Assembly (NCBI RefSeq): GCF_004193775.1
Contig: NC_041021.1
Span: forward strand, 35,909,718-35,973,717
Direction: 5' to 3'
Length of the DNA stretch: 64,000 bases
DNA from: Glycine soja
Taxonomy: Eukaryota; Streptophyta; Magnoliopsida; Fabales; Fabaceae
Under the pieces are notes generated by a model, which was not told the DNA's origin, did not search any database, and saw only the letters and a list, made by a program, of their open reading frames with translations. The position numbers and the translations under genes were made by a program. Numbering within the stretch: the stretch's first letter is position 1; every line of letters begins with the position of its first letter. This document shows, piece after piece, positions 32,769-45,299 of this stretch.

Positions 32769-35700
32769 TTTAAAATAAAATTATTAATATTTATATTCAA
32801 TGTTAATTATTTAAATTAGAACTAATTAGATAAATATAAATTAATGATAGAAGACTAACAATTAATATAAATATAATAATTTTTACACTATTTTTATTGT
32901 AAAATATATTTTATAAACTATTTTAAAAAAACTATAAATGTAATAATTAAATAATAAATATTATTGGGTTCACTTTTATATAAAAATAGCTATATGTTAT
33001 AAAATTTATCATATGATAAAGTTAAAAATATTTTTTAATTTTAAATTATGTTTTCTAAAATAAATTTTTGTTCAATGATAAAAAAGTTAATTATATTTTA
33101 AATTATTTTAATATCACATCTAAGTTACACAATGAATACCAATAAAATTTAATTAAAATATTATTGAATCATATTAAATAAGATTAATAGGAAATCGTAA
33201 TATATACATGAATGAGTTTTAAGATTGAATTTTATGTAAATACAAAAATTAATCTAAACTCTAAGTTAACTTATTTGTGAAATATAATTTTCAATTAAGT
33301 TCATCCATAGTCATTTAAATGTATTAACCCTAATTATATAATTTTGATACTATTTTAAATAATAATTTTGACATTAATAGTAAATTAAATAATATTTGAT
33401 TATGCTTAATTTTTTCAAAATAGGTACATTGAGGTATATATTTCACAAAATAACCAAAAATATTTATAATATTATATATTGTAAAATAATATATATTAAA
33501 ACTGTTTAAGACATTATTATTATATATAATAATATAGTAGATATTATTATTATTATATATTAAAATAGTATAATATATTATTTGTTTATGTTTTTTTTCA
33601 CTTGGTTCTAGCTTTATAAAAATTTACTATTATTTAAAGCTTTTAATAATGAAATTATTTTTAAAATTAACAATATTTATAGTCATTGATTATAATTAAA
33701 ATTGTATTACCTTTTTCACCGTTCATTATCAAATTGATGGTTTCATTTTTTATATAATCTCTACTTCAAAAAGTTGTAAATATCCACCCTTTTTTTTTTG
33801 AGTGTGTTTTCTATATTCTTCTTCTTCTTCTTCTTCTTTTTTCATTACTATAATATTATTTCTTTCATTCTTTATCTTTATTTTTATGTATGAAAAATGA
33901 TACTTGAATGTGTTATTGATCATAGTCAAGATTGAGAATTTATCTCTTTTAGATCAGTAAAATATAAGGTGGATCTATATTCATAATTGATAAAAATTCA
34001 TCTGTTTAAATTTTTATTTTCAATGTTATTTATATTTATATAATGATTTTAGGCCTAACTATTTCTTTGAATGATTTTTGTGAGATTGAATAAATATTTT
34101 AACCAATATTATATTTTTATTAGAATGTTCTTATATGAATAATTTATCCACTACATCTTGAGAGGAATGGAAAGTGGAAATTAGAAATTATATTTGACCA
34201 GATATGTCATTTTATTCTTTGTCTTTTATCATTATTTTTTTCTTTGCAAGTATCACTCCCGTTATTTTTCTTTTCTTTATTTTATTGTTATGTTATTATA
34301 TGTTTTGATATAATATTATTTCTTTTATTCTTCATTTTTATGTATGAAAGGATACTTTGAACATGCCATTCGTCAAAAATCAAATTTTAATTTTTTTAGA
34401 TTAGTAAGGTATAATGTGGATCTATATTCATCATTGATAAAAAATTGTTAAAATTTTTATTTTTAGTGTTTTTTATATTTATATTTTGATTCTATATCTA
34501 ATTGTTTCTCTAAATAATTTTTGTGAAATTAACTAAATATTTGAATCAATATCATCTTTTCCTTTGTCTTTCATTATTTTTTCTTTTTTCTTTGCAAGAA
34601 TGACTTCTGTTTTTTCTTCTTCTTCATTCTAGTGTTATGTTATTATAAGTTTTAATTATTATTATTATTCAGGTTTTTTATATATATGTTTCATGTTTTT
34701 TCTTCTATACTTATTGTATTAGAAATCTTACTTTTACATTATATTTGTTCAACAAGACATGAAAAGATTCTATTATTGTGATTTTTTTTTTTATCAATCA
34801 TATTTTGAATAATTCCACTACAAATTTTTATTTTTCCTTCTCAAATCAATTGTCGAATGATATGAATGATAATTTTTAACTATCAATTGGCTAATTTATT
34901 TTTTTAAAATACATGTTATCACTGTAAATAATTTAATAACTATCATTAACACAATCAATTTAATAATAATATTTTCAGTTTTGAAATATATGCTAAAACA
35001 TACAATAAATAATTTAAATAATTAAATTGATAATAAATATTACAGAATAATATAAATATTAATAGCAATAACAATAATAATATAACAATTATTTATAAAG
35101 GTCAATCATAAGAAGCTATAACTTAATACCCTTATATATTTAAACCATAAAGGATAATAAACATAAATTAAATATCATTAATTTAAAATAGCTAATGTAT
35201 GTAACAATGTAATTATTATTACAAAGAAACAATAGAATGTAATAGTTAGTAACATATTAAAGATTAATAATAAATACAAATAATTGGTGACATTTTTAAT
35301 AAGTTAATAAATATGTAAACAATAATATTTAAATTTTGAAACGTATAATTATTTTTATAAATAACTTTTGGAAATTAGTAAGCAATGAAAATAAAACTAA
35401 AATTAAGGGAAAATAAATAATAATAATAATAATTATTAATATTAAATCAAAACTATTCAATTTATATTCCGTCATAATGGGGGTTAATTAATTCAAACTT
35501 CAAAACTTTAAAAATATTACACAAAATTAATATATTCAAAATAAGTAAAATTATAGTTGTAAAAATAATTAATGATCATATCTATTTAATAGAATTCATA
35601 CTATTTCAATAAATTTAAAAAATATTTAAATTTTTATCATAAATGTACACTCAAATTTAAATAAATATTATACATTATATATATATATATATATATTATA

Positions 35701-36123
35701 TTTATTATTCTTTAACTTCTATGTTTCATATTGGTATTGTATTAATATTATTACCCGAAGAAAAAATAAGTTAGAATAAAATTCAACTGACTTAATAAAT
35801 TTAAAGAGAACACGAGTTCATTAAAAATATAATATTTAATATTATTTTTTAATTTTAATATTTATATATTTGTGTCACTACTATAAATATTTAAAATGGA
35901 TAATTTTATTTATGTACATTTATTTTTTAAAAGATATTGCATCACCATTATTACTTGAATGAACAAAAAATTATAATAAATTTTAATATACTTAATTTTT
36001 AAGATAAAATTAACTCAATTAAAAATATAATTAATCAACTTTCTAATTAACAATATAATTATGTTTAACATAGTACTAAATATTTAAAAATTGTTGTTTT
36101 TATTTATATAAATAAATATAAAA

Positions 36124-36165
<42 letters not shown>

Positions 36166-36200
36166 AAAAAAATCCATACAACGGGTTGAAAGTCTAGTTT
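32400..36200. other. Extremely AT-rich block inside the methyltransferase pseudogene
   Basis: About 3.8 kb with almost no G or C. It contains (AT)n runs at 32737-32764, 35676-35695 and 36126-36161. A diverged tandem duplication lies at about 33850-34670. The right end resembles a Helitron 3' terminus: CAACGGGTTG (small hairpin) then AAAGT and CTAG, followed by T (36178-36199). A matching 5' TC end was not found, so Helitron identity is only a suggestion. Confidence 0.45.
33850..34670. repeat. Diverged tandem duplication (~460 bp)
   Basis: Text from TAATATTATTTCTTTCATTC (about 33850), TTTTTATGTATGAAA, GTGGATCTATATTCAT, TTTTGTGAGATTGA and TTCTTTGCAAG recurs in the same order from about 34312 (TAATATTATTTCTTTTATTC...). 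The second unit lacks the middle part found near 34110-34180 of the first. Confidence 0.65.
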
Positions 36201-38349
36201 AATTTAATTTGCAAGCTAAATATTGGTTCCTATTAAGTGTCATCTGTTATTAAGATTTTTGTTAACCATATGACATACATAATGCTTTGAGCAAACAATG
36301 GGATATCAAACAACTTACCGGCACTTTTCCCCAATAAGCCTTTTGAGTTGTGGACTAGCTGATCCCTGTAACCCTGCAGTCATCCCAAATCAAGTACTGT
36401 ATGACCATCTTTCAAATTTGATCTCTCGCAGTACAGTTTCAACATTGCTTCTTCAGCATCATCCAGTGTCATAGCGGCAGAAGGGAAATAGCAATTGCAT
36501 CAGTTCATGCATATACGAATGTTATATTAGCCATAAGGTTGTGTTTGTGTGTATTTTACCATTTTTCTTTCATGCACACTTACCTGTCAGTAATTTATAT
36601 TGCCAACAAATTACATCCCTCATATATTCAATTTGCAACAGAAAATGACTTGTTTATAATGAATCTTTACAATTCTGTTACACAAAACTTAATCAGTACA
36701 GGAAACCTGCTTTAGCTAATCAAGTGAGCAATGGCAAGGTTGTTCCCATTGCCCACCATTCATCCTATACACCCTTGTAGGTTGATCTTGATGTAAAGAC
36801 TAAGGGCCTATTTGATTTCCTTTTTGCTTTTTGGCTTTAAAATCTGTTCTTTAAAGTAATTCCATGCTACTCGATCAAAATCAATTTCTCGTCGAAAATC
36901 TATTGAGTTTTGATTTTTTATCCAAAACATGTTTTAAAAACCATAAAAACATAAACAGTTGAATGATATTGTCATCCCCTTCTTCTATCTGGTGATCCTA
37001 GCTCAAGGGTGTGAGTCATATGTAGTGGTGAGACATGAGCTTAGTGTGAGTGTCCGTTAATCAAAGGAACTTTTAAGCTAAAATTATTTCGAGTTTAATT
37101 TTAAAATGTTATTAAGCCAAAACAAAAAAAGCTTGGGCAAAATTCAAAACATATAGCTAAAATTAATTTTTCAATGTGAGCAAAATTTTTAAAAGTACCT
37201 GTAGTTGAGTTTGTTTCCGAGCACCAACTCGAAGAAAGCGGTTGGTAATTCATAAAGTTAATTGAGAATTTGGCTCATCAGTGTCGATTGCTATGGACAT
37301 TTGTTGTAGAGCTGAAAGAGTACAAGACATGAATTGATATTGTATTAATGTTCAGTTATAATTATTTTTAAATAAATAATTCTAAATTATTATCTTGCAA
37401 TACCAATTCCTTCCTCTACTTTCTAAAATATAAAAAACATTAAGCTATGATTTAGTTATGCTCAAAATAGGGAAGAATTAACTGAAATTTTACAGTATTA
37501 ATTGAAAGAGAAGTGGTAACATTTTAATCCCAAAAAATAACTGAAATATGGTACTTATTAGCTTCATAATAGATTAAAATGTTGGAAATTCGATATGAAT
37601 ATCTGATTGCGGTGCATAATATATTGAGTTGCTTGAAATTAAACAAGAAAGTCTTGATAAATTTAGATCATAATTTTTTAATCAGATATTTAATTGAGAC
37701 TTATAATATATCGATACGTTCAAAATTAAAAAAGAAAAGTGAGAATATGAAGGTAATTAAGGACTGATTTAAATGGATCAACTTCTACACAAATCCTTTT
37801 AAGAAAATGAAATGAATTTTTCTATTAAAATAATTTTTTCTATAATTAATTTATAGAAATTCTCTCGTATAATATATTTAAAGATAAAAATACATCTATA
37901 AATTATAGTTGATGATTTTAACTTATTAAAAAAGTTATTTTATTTTTTCTTCTTAAAAGTATATAGAGAGAACTTACTCAAACAAATCCTTAAGAGAGAA
38001 AGAGTAGGGCGAGATAAGGTGAGTTAAATGATTTTGGAAAAAGAAAAAAAGGTTACGTATTCGACTCATAACAAAAGTATAATTCTAACATTTGTTGATT
38101 AAGAGAGAGAGAGTACAATGCGCAAAATGAAGGAGATCGGAGAGTTGAAGTTGGGAGGATGGTTTGAAACCGGAGCCAAGGATAATAGCCGCCATCAAGC
38201 GCGCAAACAAAGTCAGGGAGAAAGTTGCGTTCGAGTGCAACCAGAATTAGCTTCACCGCAGTGTTGTACGCAAGCTGCTTCACCCCTTCCATTAATCCCA
38301 CGCGCAATAGAACCTTCTCTCTAGCTAGGAGTGGAAATGGCAACAGCAC

Positions 38350-38947
38350 CTACGCTACACTACAATCTTTGTTTGGGTTATCTATTAATTAATTAATAAA
38401 AATTAAAATGAAAACCATTTTGTCACTCATAATTTAAATAACTAAAATGAATAATTTTAAAAATAAATGTATTCTAAATAATATAAAAAAATTAAAATAA
38501 ATGTTTTAAAAATAAAAAATCATTTTAAATTAAATAAATAATTTAAATGACCAGTATGATTATTTAATCTTTTTTATCATATTATTAAATAAAATATTTA
38601 CTTAAGAACCTGACAGAAAAGTATAAATATACACAAAATATATAAGATGAATATTATTTTTTAAATATAATTTATTTCATATTTAATATCAATTCCAAAT
38701 TTAAATCCTGAATTAAATGACTCAAGTAAGAAACATTAATGACTACGTGCCGACAATTTGGTATCACTCCCGCATGCTGTCTGAGTCATTTTGGGACCAA
38801 AACGTGCCGTCTGAGTCTATTGGGTCTCTTTTTCTTGAAAATTGATAATCGATCTGATGGCTGATTTGAAATTCTTCCTTTTTAATTTAATTTGAAATTA
38901 TTCTTGTGAGTTGTGATTTTGGATAAGATTTTTTTCATACAATATTG

Positions 38948-38999
<52 letters not shown>

Positions 39000-39495
39000 T
39001 TGCCTTTTTTTTTTCTTTTGCACCCTGCAAATTGCAAAACACACATTCCCTTCCCCGTTAATAACTCTACAAAACTCTCTGCTGCAGCAATTATAACTGT
39101 AATTCGGTAAATGACATCCAACAATTTATATTGAGCAAATCATTAAAATAATTAATAACAAGATGTTGATATGTTTGAACCCAAAAATTCAATCCTTCTC
39201 TCTAGCGTAACTCTTCTTCCTCTTCATACAGGAAGAATAAATAAATACAGAAATTTTATTTCAACAATAATTACTAAACTCATATACGTTTAGCATATTA
39301 GAAATAATAATTTTAATTATATATAATTATATAAAATCTGTCTAAAGGTTAGACAGGTATGACTGACATTTTTTGTCATTGTATTCTGCATTTTCTCTAT
39401 CCTCTTTTGTTATTTACATTTTTTTATTCAAAATATTGGACATGTGCCAGTGCAAAGCACGGGTATAGATAAAAGTAGGGCAAATAATACTTTAG
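38350..39495. other. Gene-free stretch upstream of the methyltransferase pseudogene
   Basis: AT-rich. It contains an (ATT)n microsatellite at 38950-38997 and two near-repeats containing GTCTGAGTC (about 38779 and 38809). GTGCCAGTGCAAAGCACGGG at about 39445 is short-palindrome-like. No gene was recognised. Confidence 0.4.
38950..38997. repeat. (ATT)n microsatellite
   Basis: About 16 uninterrupted TTA/ATT units. It explains the apparent poly-Ile open frames on both strands. Confidence 0.95.
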
Positions 39496-40521
39496 GGATA
39501 ATTTTTTATCTAAATTATTAAATGTGATAAATTTTAAATAAATACTTAAAAATGAGTAAATCACAGGTTATTTCATCAAAGTTATAAAAAAATTTATCAC
39601 TTCTTAATTTTTTTAATTCGACTTTAAAGTAGTAAATTATTTATGATTTTCAAGTCGTAAATAATTTTATTTAAATTAATATTTTTAGTTTTAGTTTTAT
39701 TATTATATTTAATATTTTTTATTGTATATTATTTTTACTTAATATTTTCTATATTTTATATATTGTTTTATTTAAAACCTTTTTTTTTATTTTTTTTTAT
39801 TTTATTTAATATTTTTTATATTCGTTTTCTAATGTTAAGGATTTTTTTTCTGATTGTAATACATTCCAACAAGTTCAACTTTAAAGTTGTACACATAGTC
39901 AGGGCTTCATTTGATTAGTGCTTCATTTATAAAAAAATATATTAAATAAAATAATATAAAAAGTATTAAATAAAAAATAAAAAATATAGAAAATATTCAA
40001 TAAAACTAAAAATAAAAATATGGATTTAAATAATAAAAATATACGACTTTGTATATTGTTTATAGTTTTATTTAACAATTTTATATAAATGAAGTACTAA
40101 TAAAATGAAACTATGGTTATATATAGGACTTTAGAGTAGAACTCGTTGGAATGTATTACAATTAGGAAAAAAAATATAGAAAATATTAAATAAAATAATA
40201 TACAAAAAAATAAAAATATAAAAATAGTAAATAAAACTAAAATTAAAAATAAAAATATTAATTTAAATAAAATTATTGACGATTTTAAAATCATAAATAA
40301 TTTATGACTTTAAAGTTGTAAATAATTTATGACTTCAAAGTCAAATTAAAAAAAAATTAAGAATTCGTAAATTTTTTTATGACTTCAATAAAAAAGGAAA
40401 AAAATTTGTAAAATGATTTACGATTTTGAACTTAGAAGTTGTGGGATATCTTATGACTTATTTATTTCTGGATATTTATTTAAAATTTACCCCATTTAGT
40501 AATTTAGAAAAAAAATTATCC
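39496..40521. repeat. ~1-kb foldback element
   Basis: Two arms of about 430 bp are inverted copies. The left holds TTCGACTTTAAAGTAG, TTGTAATACATTCCAAC and TTAATTTTTTTAATTCG; the right holds the complements in reverse order (for example GTTGGAATGTATTACAA at 40147). Ends: GGATAATTTTTTATC on the left, and the complement of GGATAATTTTTTTTC on the right. The centre (39930-40090) is AT-rich with inner palindromes. No credible protein. Confidence 0.75.
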
Positions 40522-40542
40522 ATTTAAAATCAATTCGTGGAT

Positions 40543-40945
40543 AAAAGTATGAGAAAAAAAAATTATATAAAGAATGAATTTGAAAATATGATCAATCCTG
40601 TGTTGTGTATATGGTTGTACAATAATATGATATGATTAGAAATCTGCCACCAAATACAAGCATCTAAATTTCTAAAGCATTGGCCACCAAATTTATCAAA
40701 TATATCAATTTGTGATAAGATGAGAAAGTAAAAAATATTTACATCATTACTACATAAATTATTTAGGCTAAGTGCCTGCTTGGTTGTGAGGAAGAATTTA
40801 CTATTAAAGAGTAAATTTTCAAAATACAGTGTAAGTCTTTCACATTTTTATCTTTATTTTAATTTAAATATCTCTTTTTAATTATTTTTATTTTTTTCGC
40901 TTCGGGACAACCAAACTCACCCTAAATATAAATACAATGGTGAAT
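40543..40945 (+). repeat. ~410-bp dispersed repeat, copy 2
   Basis: This is the partner of 28957-29370, same orientation, with clear base divergence. Its right part (about 40770-40930) looks like a small MITE, with TGCTTGGTTGTGAGG at one end and CAACCAAACTCACCCTA at the other. Confidence 0.75.
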
Positions 40946-41659
40946 TTTTTTTAGCAAACCTTGGAATTGTAGTGATATTGAGTTAAATAATCCTCAAGTT
41001 ATTTGAGGTGTAAAGTTTATAACCTTCACTACTATGTAAAAAAAATGTTTAACCTTCATTGCTTGGACCATTTATATTAGAGCAAGACTAAAATTGTCAA
41101 AGGCGTTCTTTTTGTGGTTGGTTTGACAAGTAGTTCTTCTTCCACTGGATTTATGTCGAAATTCTATTTCTTTTTTCGCTGTTGTTGAATTCTTACCTCT
41201 TTTCTTTTGTGAATATGATTTTTTTTTTACTTCTACTCCATTGAATGCAAGACTATGAAGAAATATAACACTACCTTTGGTATTTTGTACTATCAATTGT
41301 TTCTTATAAATATAATCGAGTTAGTATTAGATAGGACATCAACACTCTTCTTGTATCTAAATAATTGAATTCGATGATAAATTTCTGCTACCACCTGCAG
41401 AAAGAAAGAATTTTCCTGCATAAGCATTCCACCACAAGACCACTTCTCTTTTTCCACCCTTGCATTTTGATTAAGGCCTGTTGCGTCTTTACTTGGTCAC
41501 ATGAGGGTAGAGGAATCATGTGATCAATAACTGTACTTAATGAGATTGTTGGCATCTTTACTTGGTCATTTGAGGACAGGGGAATGCATGTGAGCAGTAA
41601 ACAATTGTACCTAATTAGATTGTTGGCAACAATTGCTAACTTATGTTAAGACATGTTAA
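40946..41659. other. Gene-free stretch
   Basis: No gene was recognised. GGCATCTTTACTTGGTCA and a near-copy (GCGTCTTTACTTGGTCA) occur about 70 bp apart near 41485 and 41550, suggesting a small local duplication. Confidence 0.4.
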
Positions 41660-41952
41660 TAATAAAATTTAAAGAAATTATTAGATAATCCAAAATTATC
41701 ATATATTCACAAATCTAACCAATTGTTATGTTACACATGATTAAGTTTTTAATTTTAAAAAATTAATAAAACTTGATCTTATGTCGTTTAAGATTATTCA
41801 AAGACTAATAAAATTTAAAGAAATTATTAAATAATTCAAAATTATCATATATTCACAAATCTAACCAATTGTTATGTTACACATGATTAATTTTTTAATT
41901 AAAAAAAATTAATAAAACTTGATCTTATGTCGTTTAAGATTATTCAAAGACT
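41660..41952 (+). repeat. Near-identical 146-bp tandem duplication
   Basis: Unit 1 at 41660-41805 and unit 2 at 41806-41952. Both run from TAATAAAATTTAAAG to ATTATTCAAAGAC. Only a handful of differences, so the duplication is recent compared with neighbouring repeats. Confidence 0.9.
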
Positions 41953-42837
41953 ACATAATAATTTCGAACCATATAATAATTTCTTCAGAAGTTGAGAGTC
42001 AATTCATTGTATTCAAAAAAAGAAAAAGAAATCCATTGTACCATTCTTTATGCTTGTGTTGACTTTGGTGTTGATTTTTTTTTTCTGTTAGAGCAATAGC
42101 TGGTTGTTATTATTATTATTTCTTTTTTCTTTTCTTTTAGAGCACCATGAAAATACGAAAATCTTGATTCATTTCATGACCGAATAAATGGGTAGTAGGT
42201 AGCATCATGAGCCGAATTTATATGGTGGCTCCATAAAAAGGACGGACTGTTACGTGACTCATCTATCTTAACACCACCACTCGTCTCCATCAGAATGACA
42301 CCTACCATGCTGATCAACACTTGACTGGGGATTCAGTTTGTTTCTCATGTAGAAACATCTCAATTTAGTGAAGATAAAATTTTGTAATTCAGTTCTCGTA
42401 GATTAAATTTTACACCAACGGCAAATTTTGGTCACAGAAACAAGGCCTAAAATTTGATGTCCAAAATCAACATGGTATAATTTGCTCAATTTTATCTTTG
42501 TAATCATGCTTGAATTATAAAGAATTAGACTAAAATCAAACAATTTGAAGGGGTATTAAGTATGAAATTTACTCTGCTCCCAACAAGGAAATGTGTTTTC
42601 TCACGAAGCATATTGGACATCAAATCTGACCATAGCTTCGCTAAATTTCTTTGTGCCAAGCAAAATAGAATTGCAAGTGAAAGGGGAAGCATATCAGTTA
42701 TCAAATTATAATCCATCTGACAAATAAACAAAATAATCTTAATAGGTCTAAGTAACTATTCCAAACTCAGCTGAAGATCAAATACTTAATGCCGAAACTA
42801 AGCATTTTGGCACACTAATACATCTGCTCTATTTTTT
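41953..42837. other. Downstream region of the HRLI gene
   Basis: No gene was recognised. The part nearest 42837 would hold the 3' untranslated region and polyadenylation signals of the minus-strand gene, which I cannot place with certainty. Confidence 0.4.
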
Positions 42838-44832
42838 CTAAACTGTCTTAGCTTTAGGGGTCTTCTTCCTGAGCTGACTCCTGGGAATTGAGTTCTTCAT
42901 TCCAATAAAGAATAGCAATGCCCCAAAAAGTGCTGTGTTCTGCCATCAAAAGCAACCAGCACAATATATATATATATATATCAAGTTCTCACACAAATGA
43001 AATCATATCAATTAGCAAGACATCAAGTAAAAGAAGTTTAGACAAACCAGCAAGAAATCATTCAGCAGCTGATTGTACTTAGGCTTGCCGGGTCTATAGT
43101 TATAGAAATCGTACAGAAGTGGAGTAGTAATTGCCAGATGCAAAAGCTACAACAACAACAATAACAACAACAAAAAGTCTTAGATGCAGAAGCCACAGAA
43201 GGGAAAAAAATTCAATCAGGATTTACAATTCTTTAGAACTACAACAATGACAAAAGCTTTAAAAATACAATTTAAGATTAAGAATAACAATTTCATAATG
43301 CAAACTAAGAGGCCAAACCCTTACCAGTAAGAAAGATCCAAATGTGCTGCCAAACACAAACAAAATCCCTCCTACCCCCTTAAGAAATATGATAGTAGCA
43401 ATGAATTGCCGGGCCTGTATTTAGTATGCCAATCAGGAAGGGAACTACAAGAAAATAATGAAATCTATTTAGCTAAAAGAATAGTGTGATAAAAAAAAAT
43501 GGCCTTACATCAATATCTGGTAGTGCTACCCCCAATTTAGAGGACAAATTTTTCTTCACCACAGTGAGTTTGGGAATCAACTCTTTCGAGATGGGTCCAC
43601 CATTGGCATCAAATTCATTAAACCTTGAAACATAAACATTATATCAATACAAAAGTACAAAAACTTGCTCTAATAGAACTATTTCACTTTAACAGCTTCA
43701 CATATAAGCAATTCTGCCACACAAAGCAGTACACACATTAGCAAACCAAAATTTCTTGAGGTACCTAACATCTGGTTTGCTAAATTTTTTTCAAACAAGG
43801 TGTATGACATAAGTCAAACATTTAATCAAATCATAACCCGGTGATGCACCTCTAGGGAAGTTGCAAAACCAAATCAAATTAGATTCCAATTAACAAGTTA
43901 ATATTAGTGTTTGGTGTATGAGTCACAGAGGAATTGGAGCTGAGATTCAGATATAGTCAGCGAATTAGTCAACATCAAGATTTGCAGCCGGTGAATCTCA
44001 TGTTTGTGGCTTGACCATTAATGGGGTTTTTGGCTAGTAAAGGAAACAATGGGATTTATCTTGTTTTCATGACTAGATTTAATTTTAACCTAAACCAGAA
44101 GTTTCTTGACACATAAAATTGGCTCCCCTATTAGATCTATCAGCTTAGGCTCTATACCTTATTTGATATCAAAGTCTGAGTACTTAGTGCAAACTTCAAA
44201 ATCCTCAATGAATCAAAGGAAGTAACTTAAAAGGAAAATCAACATACAAACGATGCAACTCAACATTTCATAGGACATTGATTCTCACTAATATTCAACA
44301 CCACTTCACATTCAACATGACAGTATACTCAAAAGCAAAAGGTTTTAAATTGTGGTAGCAATTTCGTCATGATCTTTAATTTGTGAAAAAATGCAGCTGA
44401 TGTGTCCGCAATTGCGGACACGGAATGTTGCGCCCAAAATCACAGTCTAGGAACATTTTTTTAAACCTCGCTCAAGAGATAATTGACACATACTAACAAT
44501 TAACAATATACAACAATATCACCTACATTCTAGCAAATTAACAATTCCATTTATCAGTAGATCATATCAAACTAAAAAACAAATCCAATCAATTTATCAA
44601 TCATGATGGACTCAAACTTGTGACCCCAAATCCTAAAAGACACTTTACAGTCAATCCTTGAACCCAAAGGCGAGAAAACGAAAACCCACATCCAAAAATC
44701 GAAAACAAAGTGGAAAGTGAACTCCTTTTTACGAATCCGATAGATCTGTGAAAAGGTCACTTACATCTGCCATGCAGTGAGGATGAAAAGGGAGGCAAAG
44801 AGAACACGACCCAGAAAGGAGGAGAACCCCAT
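42838..44832 (-). CDS. HR-like lesion-inducing protein (intact, five exons)
   Basis: Exons on the minus strand: 44832-44765, 43623-43509, 43414-43325, 43146-43048 and 42939-42838. They give 157 codons plus TAG. Donors are GTAAGT, GTAAGG, GTAAGG and GTTTGT; acceptors end AAG, CAG, TAG and CAG; all phases join. The protein starts MGFSSFLGRVLFASLFILTA, has GGPISKELIPKL, GVGGILFVFGSTFGSFLLLL, PLLYDFYNYRPGKPKYNQ and ends FFIGMKNSIPRSQLRKKTP with a Lys-rich tail. This matches the plant HR-like lesion-inducer family (DoxX-like, about 155-160 residues) with about four membrane segments. Overexpression of relatives gives cell-death lesions; the biochemical role is not settled. The upstream leader is CT-rich on the coding strand. 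Intron 1 is the longest (1.1 kb). Confidence 0.95.
44402..44421. repeat. Perfect 20-bp palindrome in HRLI intron 1
   Basis: GTGTCCGCAA joined to TTGCGGACAC. It is GC-rich against an AT-rich intron. Nearby text (TGGTAGCAATTTCG, about 44355) looks related, suggesting a small repeat family. Confidence 0.9.
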
Positions 44833-45299
44833 TTTACTCCCTTTGGCAGAGGCGAAGAGAGTGAAGCTCGGAGAGAGAATAACGGGGAAGACAGTGAGAG
44901 AGAGAGTGAAGCAAGGAACACGAAATGAAATATAATATTGTTGGAGAGAGAGAGGAGAGAGTGGCAGTGACCAGAACAAGGTGGTCAATTTGATTAAATT
45001 TAATGTATTAAATTATTAAATGAGATTATTATTATTATGTGTATAAGATTTGGATTTGGAATAGTTAAAGGAAGTTGAGGGTGTCACGCAAGCGATGTAA
45101 ATTGTTAAAAACTAAAACATGTTTTTTTTTTACGGTAAAACATCTAAAGTTTGGATTTACTTCTTACTAAAAAAAATTATTTTTTTCTCATAAAATTAAA
45201 ATATTATATTTTTTTAGTCAGAACTTAAGTTTTCTTAATAACCGATCATACGTGGTGATTCGTGCAACATGCGTCAACACTTCATTAGTCCAAATCAAA

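Larger units (their letters stand above)
30871..38292 (-). pseudogene. (S)-coclaurine N-methyltransferase-like gene, broken
   Basis: The family is SAM-dependent methyltransferases related to cyclopropane fatty-acid synthase; some methylate benzylisoquinoline amines. Pieces on the minus strand in gene order: exon 1 (38292-~38100) MEGVKQLAYNTAVKLILVALE with a frameshift, then SSQLQLSDLLHFALY; exon 2 (~37312-37203) ending YELPTAFFELVLGNKLNY; exon 3 (~36480-36317) [20 protein letters not shown] with the SAM-binding glycine loop deleted and a stop; exon (~32112-32005) HMKNYKDLLKKISKWMKED; exon (~31875-31790) DDWIRRYFFAGATVPSANLL; ~31280-31195 VINH-stop-LVNGKH; last (31106-30871) KWLKRMDQ to NNGEEWMIAHFLFKKK. 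The exon between exon 3 and HMKNYKD is not seen. A 3.8-kb AT-rich block sits there. Dead as written. Confidence 0.82.

Noticed and set aside
38882..39124. Open frames of about 65-80 codons with poly-Ile on both strands
   Set aside because: They are translations of the (ATT)n microsatellite.
39421..39470. GTGCCAGTGCAAAGCACGGG as a Helitron terminus
   Set aside because: It resembles Helitron-end text in other plants, but no matching opposite end was found and the hairpin spacing does not fit.
44572..44760. 62-codon minus-strand ORF next to HRLI exon 1
   Set aside because: It lies in intron 1 directly after a good GTAAGT donor, and HRLI exon 2 joins in frame elsewhere.
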